Positions 6,513 to 15,602 are shown, counted from the stretch's first letter. The stretch is DNA of 37,825 nucleotides from Chloroflexota bacterium (GCA_018650185.1 JABIGL010000065.1:1-37825), one strand, 5' to 3'. The notes: generated by a model from the sequence alone, not told the origin. Translations and numbers: made by a program.

Positions 6513-9431
6513 GTGAATCTTTCGGTGAAATTGATAACCGCTCTTGCGGCATTCGTGCTGCTTGTAGTGGGGTTAGTGGGCTTGACTTCGTCAGGTTCGA
6601 CAGCGCGAGCTGCTGTAGACGCTAAGGTCTACGTAGCAAACGAGTGGTCGAATCTCACGAACGACCCCACCCCGCAAACCGGTTACACATACGCCGGGTC
6701 CGGTAAGACCGTTTACACCACTTTCGTGGAAGTAAATGATGCTACTGGAACCCGGCAATCTACGATTGCTGGCACGCTCGACAACAACGCTAACCGCGTG
6801 ACGATCTTCGTCGAAGACGCAGACGTTAACGTGGCCTTGGCCAAGACAGTCAGCGTCTCCGGCGCTGTTACTGGGTCGGTCACAGCTGGCGCGGTTCAGA
6901 TTGTTGTTATAGCTTCTGGCGACAGCCCGATTGTTGACGCAGACGGGGACGGTCAAGTCTCCGACGATGTGACGGTTACCGCCGTCCCGGCTGGCTCAGT
7001 TGTCATCACCGGCGCGACCGCTGGCGCGACTGGAGTCTCCGGCACGGTCTCCCTGATCACTACGATCACGGGCACTGTCACGAGCGTTGAACTCGGGTGG
7101 AGCACTAGCTCAATCAACTCTTTGGTTGTTAAGGTCACAACAACCCAGAACAGCACGGGCAAGACCTTCTCTATTACGGAGACGGGCGCGAGCACGGGCG
7201 TGTTCAAGGGCACAATCGACCTGATCGACGTTCAGCGCGGTTCGACACCGTCGACCGACTCGAACGCGGCCCCGCACACGACCGCCGATGGTGGCACTAT
7301 TGCCATCCAGAACGGTGGAACGGTCACTGTTGAATACTCAGACGACTCGCCGGCGAGCGGAAGCTCAACTGCGAAGAAGATCACCAGCACGGCGACCGCC
7401 GAATCCGGCGCACCGCTCGTGACGATCACGACTCCTGCGAATGGAAGCGCGACTCAGGTGCTCCGACCGGCGTTTGCTGGCACAGCAAGTGACACGACTT
7501 CTGGTCTCGACGTAAGCGAGATTTTCGTCTTCATTGACGAGTCCGACGACGCGACCAACACCGGTACTGTTGATGCCTCCAAGGGATCGACTACCGACGA
7601 GAACACCCCGACGCTGCCCGCCGGCTCCGCCGACGGCACGACGAGCACGACCCTGACGTTGACGCCGGGTGCAGACCTACCTAAGGACTTCACTGGGACG
7701 ACACCGGATCACATCGTTGACTGGCAAATTCAGGCGACGGACCTGGCCGGTAACATCGGTTGGACCGATTCGAGTTCGACAAAGGCTAACACCGCTGGTC
7801 GCGGTCAACCCCACACTGTGAAGATTGACCGAACCCTGCCAGGCATCACAAATGCCTACACGGGCCTCGCTCTTGACAACACGGTTAGTCCTGTCGTTCG
7901 CAAAGCGAACGTCAAGAACTCAATCGAGATCAACTTCAACGACGACATAGATGGCGCTACGATCCAGAATACGGACTTCGAAGTTGTCATCAGTGGCGTA
8001 ACACAGGTTCCGGACACCGCCGTTGTTGGCGGAACCGGGTTCAAAGACCGTGTTTTCCTGACGCTGGGTTCCGACCTGGCGACGAAGGATGCACCGACCG
8101 TCAAGATCGTCGGCTCCATTGCGGATGCCGCGGGTAACACCACGTCCACCGGCTCCAAAGTCGGTAAAGACGCGATCTCCCCGACGATCACCGTGGCCCT
8201 GTCTGGTGGTTCGTCTGCCACGTCACCGGCAACGTTGACCAAGGCAGCGATGACCATCACGGTTACTTCCGACGAGAACTTGTCGGCTGACCCAAGCGTT
8301 GAGATTTACAACGTGGGCACGACAGCCTCGGCTGAGGGCACGGTTACGGCCGTCAACCAGGGCAGCAATCAGTGGGTCGCCACGTTTAGCGGCGGTTCCT
8401 TCGACGGGACAGGCGCTACCGGTAAGAAAAAGTCTGTTCGGGTGACCGCAACGGACGCCGCTGCCACAGTTGCTCAGGTAACCACGACTCTCGATGGTGA
8501 CACGACTGTCCCGGCGACCGTGACGGTTGGACAGACCATCAAGGGATCGAAGAGCACGACCGCCTCGGGCGCCGTGACGTTCACCCTGGACAAGACAGCC
8601 CCGACCCTGACGTTGTCGCCCTCGGGCACGACATCAGACAACAGCCCGTTCGTCCGCTGGGACTTCGGTGAGGTTGTTACCGTCTCCAAGGCAGAGTTCG
8701 GTGTTTCCACCGCGACCCTGACGGACGTGACTACCGAACTGGGCACGAGCGACAGCAAAACATACATCCGAGCCACCTCCGGTCTCGCCCTTGCTACATA
8801 CAAGGCAACGGGAACGGCGACTGACTCGGCAGGGAACAAGGCAACAGGCTTGAGCGGTACATTCACGATCGCCAAGCGTGCTGAGTTCAAACTGACAGTT
8901 CTCCCGGGTACGACACTCGTGTCCTTCCCGCTGACACCAGCCGACGCGAGCATCAATGCGGTGTTCTCTCCGGCCGGTATCGTCTCGGTGTCCTCCTACG
9001 ACACGGCAACTGGCACATTCGCCAGCTCCGTTCGTGACGCAACGAGTGGCGACCTGGCAGGTAACCTGGCCAGTGTGACAAGTGGAGTCGGCTACATCGT
9101 GGTAGCGGATGCGGTCTCGGCCCTTGTGGTCCCGATCCCGTCCCTCACCGCTTCGTCGATCCCGCCGTCAATCGCTCTGGCATCGGGTTGGAACCTCGTT
9201 GGTGTGACCGACGTTGCAGGTGGCACCGGTGGTGCGCTGCAGCAGCCGGGTACCATCATCAAGGCCGGGTCGTCCTACTTCCCGTCCAAGGTCACCCAGG
9301 TTTACTCCTGGAATGCGACCGCAAAGGTCTGGGAGCAGCTGTCGACACGGACCACGACCGGTACGACCAACGTCGTGTCTGGTGAAGCCTACTGGGCATT
9401 CGCCACGGCAGCGGACGTGATCGTCCCGTAG
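6513..9431 (+). CDS. Secreted S-layer-like surface protein with Ig-like repeats
   Basis: From GTG at 6513 the protein has 972 residues. It starts with a typical Sec signal peptide (NLSVK, hydrophobic stretch to about residue 27, then STARAA). The mature part is rich in Thr, Ser, Ala, Gly and Val, contains no Cys and only one internal Met, and is acidic: the composition of S-layer and other exported array proteins. A calcium-loop-like DADGDGQVSDD lies near residues 142-152. Ig-like modules follow, for example those starting APLVTITTPANGS (near 300), SPTITVALSG and APTLTLSPSG. The last about 180 residues (from 790) contain two related motifs, LVSFPL and GWNLVGV, and no anchor or LPXTG signal. 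Strong promoters, a long leader and a terminator directly after suggest abundant expression. S-layer assignment is inference; a large adhesin is the alternative. Confidence 0.75.
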   Translation: MNLSVKLITALAAFVLLVVGLVGLTSSGSTARAAVDAKVYVANEWSNLTNDPTPQTGYTYAGSGKTVYTTFVEVNDATGTRQSTIAGTLDNNANRVTIFVEDADVNVALAKTVSVSGAVTGSVTAGAVQIVVIASGDSPIVDADGDGQVSDDVTVTAVPAGSVVITGATAGATGVSGTVSLITTITGTVTSVELGWSTSSINSLVVKVTTTQNSTGKTFSITETGASTGVFKGTIDLIDVQRGSTPSTDSNAAPHTTADGGTIAIQNGGTVTVEYSDDSPASGSSTAKKITSTATAESGAPLVTITTPANGSATQVLRPAFAGTASDTTSGLDVSEIFVFIDESDDATNTGTVDASKGSTTDENTPTLPAGSADGTTSTTLTLTPGADLPKDFTGTTPDHIVDWQIQATDLAGNIGWTDSSSTKANTAGRGQPHTVKIDRTLPGITNAYTGLALDNTVSPVVRKANVKNSIEINFNDDIDGATIQNTDFEVVISGVTQVPDTAVVGGTGFKDRVFLTLGSDLATKDAPTVKIVGSIADAAGNTTSTGSKVGKDAISPTITVALSGGSSATSPATLTKAAMTITVTSDENLSADPSVEIYNVGTTASAEGTVTAVNQGSNQWVATFSGGSFDGTGATGKKKSVRVTATDAAATVAQVTTTLDGDTTVPATVTVGQTIKGSKSTTASGAVTFTLDKTAPTLTLSPSGTTSDNSPFVRWDFGEVVTVSKAEFGVSTATLTDVTTELGTSDSKTYIRATSGLALATYKATGTATDSAGNKATGLSGTFTIAKRAEFKLTVLPGTTLVSFPLTPADASINAVFSPAGIVSVSSYDTATGTFASSVRDATSGDLAGNLASVTSGVGYIVVADAVSALVVPIPSLTASSIPPSIALASGWNLVGVTDVAGGTGGALQQPGTIIKAGSSYFPSKVTQVYSWNATAKVWEQLSTRTTTGTTNVVSGEAYWAFATAADVIVP

Positions 9432-9456
9432 TCGGGAACCCTTAACAGGGAATTAG

Positions 9457-9500
9457 ACATACCCCCCTTCCCTTTATTGGGGAGGGGGGTATGTGTTTGT
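9457..9500 (+). terminator. Intrinsic terminator after the S-layer-like gene
   Basis: ACATACCCCCC (9457-9467) pairs perfectly with GGGGGGTATGT (9484-9494), with more imperfect pairing towards the loop, and is followed by GTTTGT. The stem is long and stable though the U-tract is interrupted. It begins 25 bases after the stop codon. Confidence 0.75.
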
Positions 9501-9549
9501 CTGGGAGGTACGTAAACTGTTCGGGATAGTTCTGGGTTCAGGAGGAGTC

Positions 9550-10596
9550 ATGAAACGTAAAGTTGTGCCAGCATTGCTGCTGGCCGTGGTGTTCGTCGGC
9601 GTACTCGCTGCGGGTTCTTCGCCGACTAGAGCCCAGGGATTCCCTAGCCTTGGATTTACCCTTTATCAGGGTTCAGTGACGGTCGCGGGACAACCAGCGG
9701 AGGACGGTCTTGAGATCAAGGCCAGGATCCTTGGCACGTCATATGAGTCGTTGGTCGGCACAACATCTGGCGGCCGGTATATAGCTTTGCAAGTTGGTCC
9801 GGTCGAGGGCGCCAGTGGCAATGAGGTCGAGTTCACACTCGAAAATCAGATCGTTGCGACTACGCGTGACACTTATGTTCTCCCGAATTGCGGGCCTGAT
9901 GCCTGCCCTGCGTCCCGTGTCTTCGATCTAATTTTTGCCTCTACCCCACTTGCGCCGACCCCGGTGCCGAGTCTCCCAGCGAGGTATTCAGGGTTCGTCT
10001 CCGCCGGTGGGGCGATTCCACCCGATTCCACAACCCTGACGATACGTATCGGTTCAGGCTACGAGGTAACCGGTGGAAGCCTTTCCGGTGGGGATTTCTC
10101 CATCATCGTTGACCCGCAAGACATCGCACTGACAGGAAAGCCAATTGAGTTCTTCCTGGATGGTGTTAAGGCGACTCAGACCGTGCCGTATCAGCCAGGG
10201 CAGATTGTTGCGAATGTCATTCTGACGTTCAGCGCTCTTCCGACTCCGACGCCGGTACCGACTCCTGTTCCTACAGCGACACCGGTTCCTACGGCTACGC
10301 CTACTCCGGCGCCAACAGCGACGCCGGAACCGACTCGGACGCCGACTCCGGTGCCGACGAGCACGCCGAGTCCGACTCCGACTGCGACGCCAACCCCAAT
10401 TCCTCCGACGCCCACGCCAGCCCCGGAAGCGACTGAGACACCCGTCCCAATCGTGGAAGACGAAGGCGGAGGTGGTTTGTGCAGTGCCAATCCAGGTGGA
10501 CCGGCCTCAGCCGGGCAGCTTGGTCTATTGCTGTCACCCCTCGCCCTTGGGCTGTGGGTAGCGATACGACGCAGGAGTCCGAAGGCGGTCGTGTAA
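9550..10596 (+). CDS. Secreted PT-repeat protein with Gly-Cys/TM/Arg C-terminal sorting-type tail
   Basis: The 348-residue product starts at ATG 9550, preceded by GGAGGAG. It has a Sec signal peptide (KRK, then a Leu/Val core, cleavage near TRAQG), two related beta-rich modules (about 35-130 and 140-235, both with a GG...IAL/IIV pattern), then about 65 residues of Pro-Thr-rich linker made of TPTP/PTAT-type units (10240-10440). The end of the protein reads [15 protein letters not shown], then a hydrophobic helix ([15 protein letters not shown]) and a short RRR tail. That three-part tail resembles the MYXO-CTERM/GlyGly-CTERM class of sorting signals, in which a protease cuts near the Gly/Cys motif. 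The protein is probably attached at the cell surface, perhaps with the neighbouring S-layer-like protein. The function of the modules is unknown. Confidence 0.8.
   Translation: MKRKVVPALLLAVVFVGVLAAGSSPTRAQGFPSLGFTLYQGSVTVAGQPAEDGLEIKARILGTSYESLVGTTSGGRYIALQVGPVEGASGNEVEFTLENQIVATTRDTYVLPNCGPDACPASRVFDLIFASTPLAPTPVPSLPARYSGFVSAGGAIPPDSTTLTIRIGSGYEVTGGSLSGGDFSIIVDPQDIALTGKPIEFFLDGVKATQTVPYQPGQIVANVILTFSALPTPTPVPTPVPTATPVPTATPTPAPTATPEPTRTPTPVPTSTPSPTPTATPTPIPPTPTPAPEATETPVPIVEDEGGGGLCSANPGGPASAGQLGLLLSPLALGLWVAIRRRSPKAVV
10240..10440 (+). repeat. Low-complexity Pro-Thr codon repeat
   Basis: About 200 bp of imperfect repeats of the CCGACTCCG/ACGCC type encode the Pro-Thr linker of the preceding CDS. 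The same DNA gives a long Gly-Val frame on the other strand, which is an artefact of the repeat. Confidence 0.85.
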
Positions 10597-10626
10597 AGGC
10601 CCCTGGCTAGATCCAAACTCAACTTA

Positions 10627-10660
10627 AAAAGCCCCTCACTCGCATGAGTGAGGGGCTTTT
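10627..10660. terminator. Bidirectional intrinsic terminator
   Basis: A perfect 15-bp stem, AAAAGCCCCTCACTC (10627-10641) with GAGTGAGGGGCTTTT (10646-10660), closes a four-base GCAT loop. The A/T tracts at the ends give a U-tract in both directions, suiting its place between the convergent PT-repeat gene and the MBL-fold gene. Confidence 0.95.
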
Positions 10661-10689
10661 ATATTCCCAGGCTGCCAGGCAGAGCGTCT

Positions 10690-11331
10690 CTAGCTATCTC
10701 CCTGTGGCCGTAGAAGGACCAAACGCTGAGTCTCACCCAGGTTTCCTCGTGTCACGGTAACCCGGGCTACCGGTTCGGGCTTCGGAAGCCCTATCTCGGA
10801 AACGAAAGCGTCGAAGGCGCTGAAGTCGGAGCCATCAAGCGGAACAGAGGGGTGAACCGGAATAACGACACGTGGCTCAAGTGTTCGAGTGACCGCGGCG
10901 GCCTGATCGGCTGAAATCGCCTGATCCGTGCCACCTGCGGGCGTGATCAATACATCAACGTGTCCGATCAAACGAGCTGCCTGCGCCGTAAGGGGTCCGT
11001 TCAGGGCTCCCAGGTGGCAAACTGTTATCAGCTCTGCATCAAGGGCGTAAACGGTGTTTAGCGCCCGGGGATCGTTGGCGTCCCCAAGCGGAACCGCGAT
11101 GCCGCGAACTCCAAGCCCTGTTATCTCATACTCGCCCGGTCCACGGATCACATGCACCTTCTCCTCCCATCCGGCGATACCGGGAAGAGCGGCGGCGTGG
11201 CTGACAGTCGCCACGGTACTGGAGGTATCCATGTCTGCACCCGGATTTGAACCGGGCATTGGATCCATGACCAACGTACCAGCGGCTGCACTGATTACGA
11301 TTGATCGTTCGGCTTGCCAGCGAATGTCCAT
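10690..11331 (-). CDS. Degenerate metallo-beta-lactamase-fold protein (UPF0173-like)
   Basis: The 213-residue protein aligns by eye with the small MBL-fold family whose members begin MEIxWxGHSC and carry GPGEYEI, NTV and HLG motifs. Here MDIRW, RGPGEYEITGLGVRGI, ALNTVYAL and CHLGAL are kept. However, the GHS His is replaced (QAERS), the usual HxHxDH zinc motif has become VSHAAALPG, and the HLGD aspartate is Ala. It is therefore unlikely to bind zinc in the standard way and may be a structural or regulatory relative. The start at ATG 11331 is chosen because homology begins there; the frame stays open to a TTG at 11460, but that stretch has no family resemblance. It stands alone, convergent with the PT-repeat gene. 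Confidence 0.7.
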   Translation of the reverse strand: MDIRWQAERSIVISAAAGTLVMDPMPGSNPGADMDTSSTVATVSHAAALPGIAGWEEKVHVIRGPGEYEITGLGVRGIAVPLGDANDPRALNTVYALDAELITVCHLGALNGPLTAQAARLIGHVDVLITPAGGTDQAISADQAAAVTRTLEPRVVIPVHPSVPLDGSDFSAFDAFVSEIGLPKPEPVARVTVTRGNLGETQRLVLLRPQGDS

Positions 11332-11475
11332 GTAGTAATTCCGGTAGCGCGCATCGCGTGCAGGTAGGTGAAAAAAGACAGGAAACGGAGGTAGAAAGAC
11401 CTCCAGTATCGGGTCAAAAAGACCACCTTCTACTTTACGCGCTCCCCATCGGGCGGTCAACGTAACTCAATCGTG

Positions 11476-11504
11476 TTGACACCCCCCTGAGGCCATGCTA
11501 CGTT
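11476..11504 (+). promoter_or_regulatory. Candidate promoter of hrcA
   Basis: TTGACA (11476-11481), a 17-bp spacer, then TACGTT (11499-11504), about 70 bp before the hrcA start. I searched the surrounding bases for the CIRCE inverted repeat (TTAGCACTC/GAGTGCTAA) and did not find it. Confidence 0.5.
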
Positions 11505-11573
11505 CGCCTCGGTTGACGGGCGCGACATGTGGCCGTTTTCACCAACCGTGTTGACTCTCCATGAAGAGTACCA

Positions 11574-12629
11574 ATGACCACCCTTAGCCCACGTCGTGGC
11601 AGCATACTCAAGCTCATCGTCGACGGTTACATCGCGACGGGAGAGCCGGTCGCGTCGTCGGTGGTGGCTTCTGACCTTAACGTGCGGGTGAGTCCAGCCA
11701 CGGTTCGAAACGAGATGGTCAGCTTGGAGGACGATGGGTATATAACCCGTCCACACAGTTCTGCAGGCGGAATCCCGGCAGACAAGGGTTATCGATTCAT
11801 CGTTGAAGGTTTGGAATCAACCCCCAACGAACCCGCCGCCCACGACTTTGCAGCGATTCAAGCAGCACTTGAGAGACGTCGACGGGACATGGAAGAGTGG
11901 GCGGATGCCGCCGCTTCCATCGTGGCCGGCCTCCTGAAAACCCTCGCTTTTGCGTCGGCTCCGCGCGCGGACGCCTCACGTATAAAGCAGTTGGATTTGC
12001 TGCTCATGCAAGACCTTACGGCGATGTTGGTCCTAATTCTGCACGAGACGACGGTGGTCAAGCAGTTGATACCGCTTGAATCCCCGACCACCCAGGATGA
12101 ACTGTACAGCGTGCGAAACAGACTGCACGGAACCGTTGCCGGGCGGACTGCTGACGAGATCACTCGACAGATCGGGACGAGTGACACGGGTCATGGACTG
12201 GAGTCGGTAGTCCTGGATTCAACTGTGAGCGCCCTTCGTGAGCGTGACCAATCAAAGGTAACTGGCTACAACATAGAGGGGCTTGGGCGTCTGCTAGGCA
12301 CTCCAGAGCTTTCCCAGGACAATTACGGGGTGGCGTTGACCGAACTGCTCGATAGTGATGACGCACTTTATGATCTTAGTGAGGGTGCTCCCAGCGATGG
12401 TACGGCTGTCGTGTACATCGGCGAAGAGATCCCGCGGGCAGAGTTCAGCCGCTGTAGCGTGATCGTGGCACGATACGGTGTGCCTTCAGAGGCATCCGGC
12501 GTGGTGGGATTGATCGGCCCAACAAGACTTGCGTACCAAAGGGCGGTGCCTGTAGTGGAAACTGCGGCCACCCTGTTGGGCGATCTAGTGACCGAGGCCT
12601 ACTACGGATACCCGGTCTCAGGCGACTAA
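11574..12629 (+). CDS. hrcA: Heat-inducible transcription repressor HrcA
   Basis: HrcA represses chaperone genes by binding the CIRCE operator and is released on heat shock. The 351-residue product has the winged-helix N-terminus (SPRRGSILKLIVDGYIATGEPV, then SPATVRNEMVSLEDDGYITRPHSSAG, the recognition segment typical of HrcA) followed by the GAF-like regulatory domain ending in VGLIGPTRLAYQRAVPVVE. The family motif normally reads RTPTDKGYR or similar; here it is GGIPADKGYRFIV. Length is normal. It leads a plus-strand cluster with dnaJ, prmA and rsmE. There is no CIRCE upstream, so autoregulation through the classical operator is not evident here. Confidence 0.95.
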   Translation: MTTLSPRRGSILKLIVDGYIATGEPVASSVVASDLNVRVSPATVRNEMVSLEDDGYITRPHSSAGGIPADKGYRFIVEGLESTPNEPAAHDFAAIQAALERRRRDMEEWADAAASIVAGLLKTLAFASAPRADASRIKQLDLLLMQDLTAMLVLILHETTVVKQLIPLESPTTQDELYSVRNRLHGTVAGRTADEITRQIGTSDTGHGLESVVLDSTVSALRERDQSKVTGYNIEGLGRLLGTPELSQDNYGVALTELLDSDDALYDLSEGAPSDGTAVVYIGEEIPRAEFSRCSVIVARYGVPSEASGVVGLIGPTRLAYQRAVPVVETAATLLGDLVTEAYYGYPVSGD

Positions 12630-12690
12630 CTACGGCGGACACTCAGTCCAATCCGGGTAAACGGCGTCGCCGATTCGACTTTTACGTTCG

Positions 12691-12696
12691 TATAAT
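12691..12696 (+). promoter_or_regulatory. Candidate -10 element upstream of dnaJ
   Basis: A perfect TATAAT lies 54 bp before the dnaJ ATG, in the 120-bp gap after hrcA. No good -35 lies at 16-18 bp, so this is either an activator-dependent promoter or chance. No CIRCE is visible here either. Confidence 0.35.
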
Positions 12697-12749
12697 GAAG
12701 TCTGTACTATCGCGTTCTATGCCGCTCGACGAGATACTTCTAATCGGCG

Positions 12750-13880
12750 ATGACCACAAAAACTGACTTTTACGAAACCCTTGGTGTTGCACGTAATGCA
12801 ACGGCTGAGGACATAAAAAAGGCTTACCGGAAGCTCGCATTCCAGTTCCACCCGGACCGGAATAAAGACGCGGGCGCTACGGAGCGTTTCAAAGAGATCA
12901 GCGAGGCCTATCAGGTCCTAAGCGATCCTGAACGTCGCGCTTCATACGATCAATTCGGCCATGCGGGTGCGAACGGTGCGGCTGGCCGCGGCTTTGAAGG
13001 CTTCGAAGGTTTTGGCGGGCTCGGAGACATATTCGAGTCGTTCTTTGGCGGCGGACAGAGCAGCCAGGGACCAGCCCGCGGTCGTGACCTTGAGTACCGA
13101 ACCACGATTACATTCATGGAAGCGGTGTTCGGCGCCGAAAAAGAGTTCGATATCAACCGGATCGAGCCCTGCGAACGATGCTCCGGAAGCCGGGCCGAAC
13201 CGGGCACGGATGCGACACAGTGCGCAACCTGCAAAGGTTCAGGCCAGGTACGACGAGTTCAGCGCAGCATCTTTGGGCAGTTCGCCCAGATGTCGACATG
13301 TTCCACTTGCCAGGGTGAGGGATCGACGGTTTCAAGCCCCTGTACACAGTGCAAAGGCGCCGGTCGTGAGCGCAGGCAGCGCAGAATTTCGGTGAACGTA
13401 CCTGCAGGAGTGGATGCGGGAAGCCGGATTCGCATACGTTCCGAGGGTGAACCCGGCGATACGGGAGCTACCGCGGGGGACCTCTACATCCACATAGATG
13501 TAGAACAGCACGAGATATTTGAGCGTGACGGGGACGATGTCCTGATGAAGCTGGACATCAACGTGGCGCGTGCCGCTTTGGGGGCTACGACACAGGTTCC
13601 GACCGTTGATGGGCTCAAAGAGCTCAAGATTCCGGCCGGTACGCAGTCTGGACAAGCTTTCCGGATGCGTGACTTCGGGGTGCCTCATCTCGGAGGTTCG
13701 GGTCGTCGTGGCGACCAGATAGTGATAGTGAACGTTGCTATCCCGAAGAAGTTGGACGAACGACAGCGAGAACTTCTCGAGGAACTCGCTTCCACCATGG
13801 GGGACGATATTTCCCCGGAAGGTGAAGAAGGTAACTGGTTCGGCAAGATGAAGGACTTTGTCAGCGGCGATGGCGCCTGA
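12750..13880 (+). CDS. dnaJ: Chaperone protein DnaJ
   Basis: DnaJ is the Hsp40 co-chaperone that stimulates DnaK ATPase and delivers unfolded clients. The 376-residue protein is a full type I DnaJ: J-domain with HPD at 34-36, a Gly/Phe-rich linker ([10 protein letters not shown].., about 75-105), four zinc-finger repeats CERCSG, CATCKG, CSTCQG and CTQCKG, and the C-terminal substrate domains. It follows hrcA after 120 bp. In Firmicutes grpE and dnaK normally sit between these two genes; here they are absent from the window, so DnaK must be encoded elsewhere. Confidence 0.97.
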   Translation: MTTKTDFYETLGVARNATAEDIKKAYRKLAFQFHPDRNKDAGATERFKEISEAYQVLSDPERRASYDQFGHAGANGAAGRGFEGFEGFGGLGDIFESFFGGGQSSQGPARGRDLEYRTTITFMEAVFGAEKEFDINRIEPCERCSGSRAEPGTDATQCATCKGSGQVRRVQRSIFGQFAQMSTCSTCQGEGSTVSSPCTQCKGAGRERRQRRISVNVPAGVDAGSRIRIRSEGEPGDTGATAGDLYIHIDVEQHEIFERDGDDVLMKLDINVARAALGATTQVPTVDGLKELKIPAGTQSGQAFRMRDFGVPHLGGSGRRGDQIVIVNVAIPKKLDERQRELLEELASTMGDDISPEGEEGNWFGKMKDFVSGDGA

Positions 13881-13933
13881 CGATGGACATGCGATCCACA
13901 CCTCTTATTTCCGACAGCCGTATTTAAGCTGCC

Positions 13934-14836
13934 ATGCCATCAGAGTGGATTGAACTAAGTACCGAGGCTCCTGGCGAGTACGCAGAGCCGTTGACGCATC
14001 TTTTTGCCCGCTACGGTGAAGGTGGAGTCGTTGTAGAAGAAGCGGGCGGATACAACCCTGACGAGGGTGAGACCGCGCCGATTGACGCACCCGTCATCGT
14101 TCGAACTTACCTGCCCGTAGATGCCACCACGGATGATCGTCGCGCCCAGATAGATATGGGACTGCGCCTGATCTCATACCTTCACGAGATCCCACCGCTG
14201 AAGGAACGCGTGCTGAAGGATCGTGAATGGGAGATCCAGGAGTTTGAGCCCGTTCGAGTTGGCAAACGGCTGGTCATAGCCCCGGAAGGCTCAAGCTGGG
14301 ACAAAACTTCGGACGACATCATCATCAACCTGGACCCCGGTCTCGCTTTCGGGACAGGCCACCATCCGACAACGCGGATGTGCATGTTGTACCTGGAGAA
14401 GATCGTCACCGAAGGATGCAATATCCTGGATCTTGGCTGTGGTTCAGGAATTTTGAGCCTCGCTTCGTTCAAGCTCGGGGCAGGATCGGTAGTCGGGTTG
14501 GACATCGAACCTGATGCGATAAAGTCCAGCTACGAGAATCTGGGTAAGAACGGGCTGGCAGAAAAGGCGAATTTTGCGGAAGGCAGTCTTCCTGCCGCCA
14601 TCGCTCCAGATGGCACGTTTGACGTGACCGTCGCAAACATATCGGCCAACATCCTGATCGCTCTCGCACCCCTCATACTGAGGTCCCTTGCCCCTGGCGG
14701 CGTTTTTATTGGATCAGGGTTGCTCGCCGACCGTCGTGAGGATGTCGAAGAAGCATTCAACGCGGCCGGGGCAGAGTTCACGGACCTCACAATTTCAGGC
14801 GATTGGGCGGCATTCACCGCCGCGACCAGAAGCTGA
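13934..14836 (+). CDS. prmA: Ribosomal protein L11 methyltransferase
   Basis: PrmA trimethylates ribosomal protein L11 using S-adenosylmethionine. The 300-residue protein has an N-terminal ferredoxin-like substrate domain and a class I methyltransferase domain: DPGLAFGTGHHPTT (near 134-147), the SAM-binding LDLGCGSGILS (near 165-175), the acidic strand end VVGLDIEPDA, and VANISANILIAL in the place of the family NxxxxxL motif. The 53-bp spacing after dnaJ and 19 bp before rsmE suggest co-transcription. The order dnaJ-prmA-rsmE is widely conserved in Gram-positive bacteria, which supports the assignment. Confidence 0.95.
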   Translation: MPSEWIELSTEAPGEYAEPLTHLFARYGEGGVVVEEAGGYNPDEGETAPIDAPVIVRTYLPVDATTDDRRAQIDMGLRLISYLHEIPPLKERVLKDREWEIQEFEPVRVGKRLVIAPEGSSWDKTSDDIIINLDPGLAFGTGHHPTTRMCMLYLEKIVTEGCNILDLGCGSGILSLASFKLGAGSVVGLDIEPDAIKSSYENLGKNGLAEKANFAEGSLPAAIAPDGTFDVTVANISANILIALAPLILRSLAPGGVFIGSGLLADRREDVEEAFNAAGAEFTDLTISGDWAAFTAATRS

Positions 14837-14855
14837 CCCCAGCACGTAGGTAGCC

Positions 14856-15602
14856 ATGCACCGGTTTTACCTGCCGGACGGAATACCGGCAGAAGGTCCT
14901 GTTCAGCTCCCTCGTGAAATCGCACGACAGGTGTCACGCGTTCTGCGCATGCGAGCGGGCGAAGAAATAGGTGTTTTTGACGGTAGCGGGGTGCAGTGGA
15001 CGTTAGAACTGGATGAGGTGTCTTCACGATCCGCTGGAGGCCACGTGACCGACGTAACCCGCCCGAGTACCGAGCCAGATGTCCACATAACGCTATATCA
15101 ATCGCTGATCGACGCTACGCAGTTTGAACTGGTCCTCCAGAAGGGCGTAGAACTTGGTGTGAAAACGTTCGTGCCCGTGCTGACCGAACGTGTGCGCGGT
15201 GCCGGTTCTACAGGGGCGTCTGAGGGGCGGCAGGCGCGTTGGGGACGGATTCTTCAAGAGGCCGCCGAGCAGTCAGGACGTGTATTTGTCCCGGAAGTGG
15301 AAAGCCCTGTATCGCTGGAAGAGGCGGTCCCAGAAACTCCTTCGGGGCAATTCATAGTGCCGTGGGAGGGTGAGACATCGTTGAGCCTTCGGGAAGCAAT
15401 GGGAACTCGGGAAACGAATTCGACGAAGGCGGTGAGCATACTCATCGGTCCCAAGGGCGGGCTCACGGAATCTGAGATCGAGTTTCTCAGAGGTCGGGGC
15501 GCTGTCCCCGTCACGCTCGGGAGTCGGATCCTCAGGGCTGAGACGGCCGCCATTGCCACCGTGAGCGCTGTTCTTTACGAACTAGGTGAGTTGGGCGGCT
15601 AG
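14856..15602 (+). CDS. rsmE: 16S rRNA (uracil(1498)-N(3))-methyltransferase
   Basis: RsmE methylates N3 of U1498 in 16S rRNA on the assembled 30S subunit. The 248-residue protein starts with the family's HRFYLP, contains a PUA-like N-terminal domain (about 1-75) and a SPOUT methyltransferase knot with IGPKGGLTESEIEFL and the C-terminal LGSRILRAETAAIATVSAVL, which binds SAM. It is the last gene of the hrcA cluster. Its TAG stop overlaps the stop of convergent gpsA within a single CTAG, leaving no room for a terminator between them. Confidence 0.95.
   Translation: MHRFYLPDGIPAEGPVQLPREIARQVSRVLRMRAGEEIGVFDGSGVQWTLELDEVSSRSAGGHVTDVTRPSTEPDVHITLYQSLIDATQFELVLQKGVELGVKTFVPVLTERVRGAGSTGASEGRQARWGRILQEAAEQSGRVFVPEVESPVSLEEAVPETPSGQFIVPWEGETSLSLREAMGTRETNSTKAVSILIGPKGGLTESEIEFLRGRGAVPVTLGSRILRAETAAIATVSAVLYELGELGG

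Noticed and set aside
6591..8956. Series of long open frames on the minus strand of the S-layer-like gene
   Set aside because: They mirror the Thr/Gly/Val-rich codon pattern of the sense gene, have no ribosome-binding sites and give Val-rich low-complexity products.
10191..10622. 143-codon Gly-Val repeat frame opposite the PT-repeat gene
   Set aside because: It is the reverse complement of the Pro-Thr repeat codons and runs through the sense stop; no independent signals.
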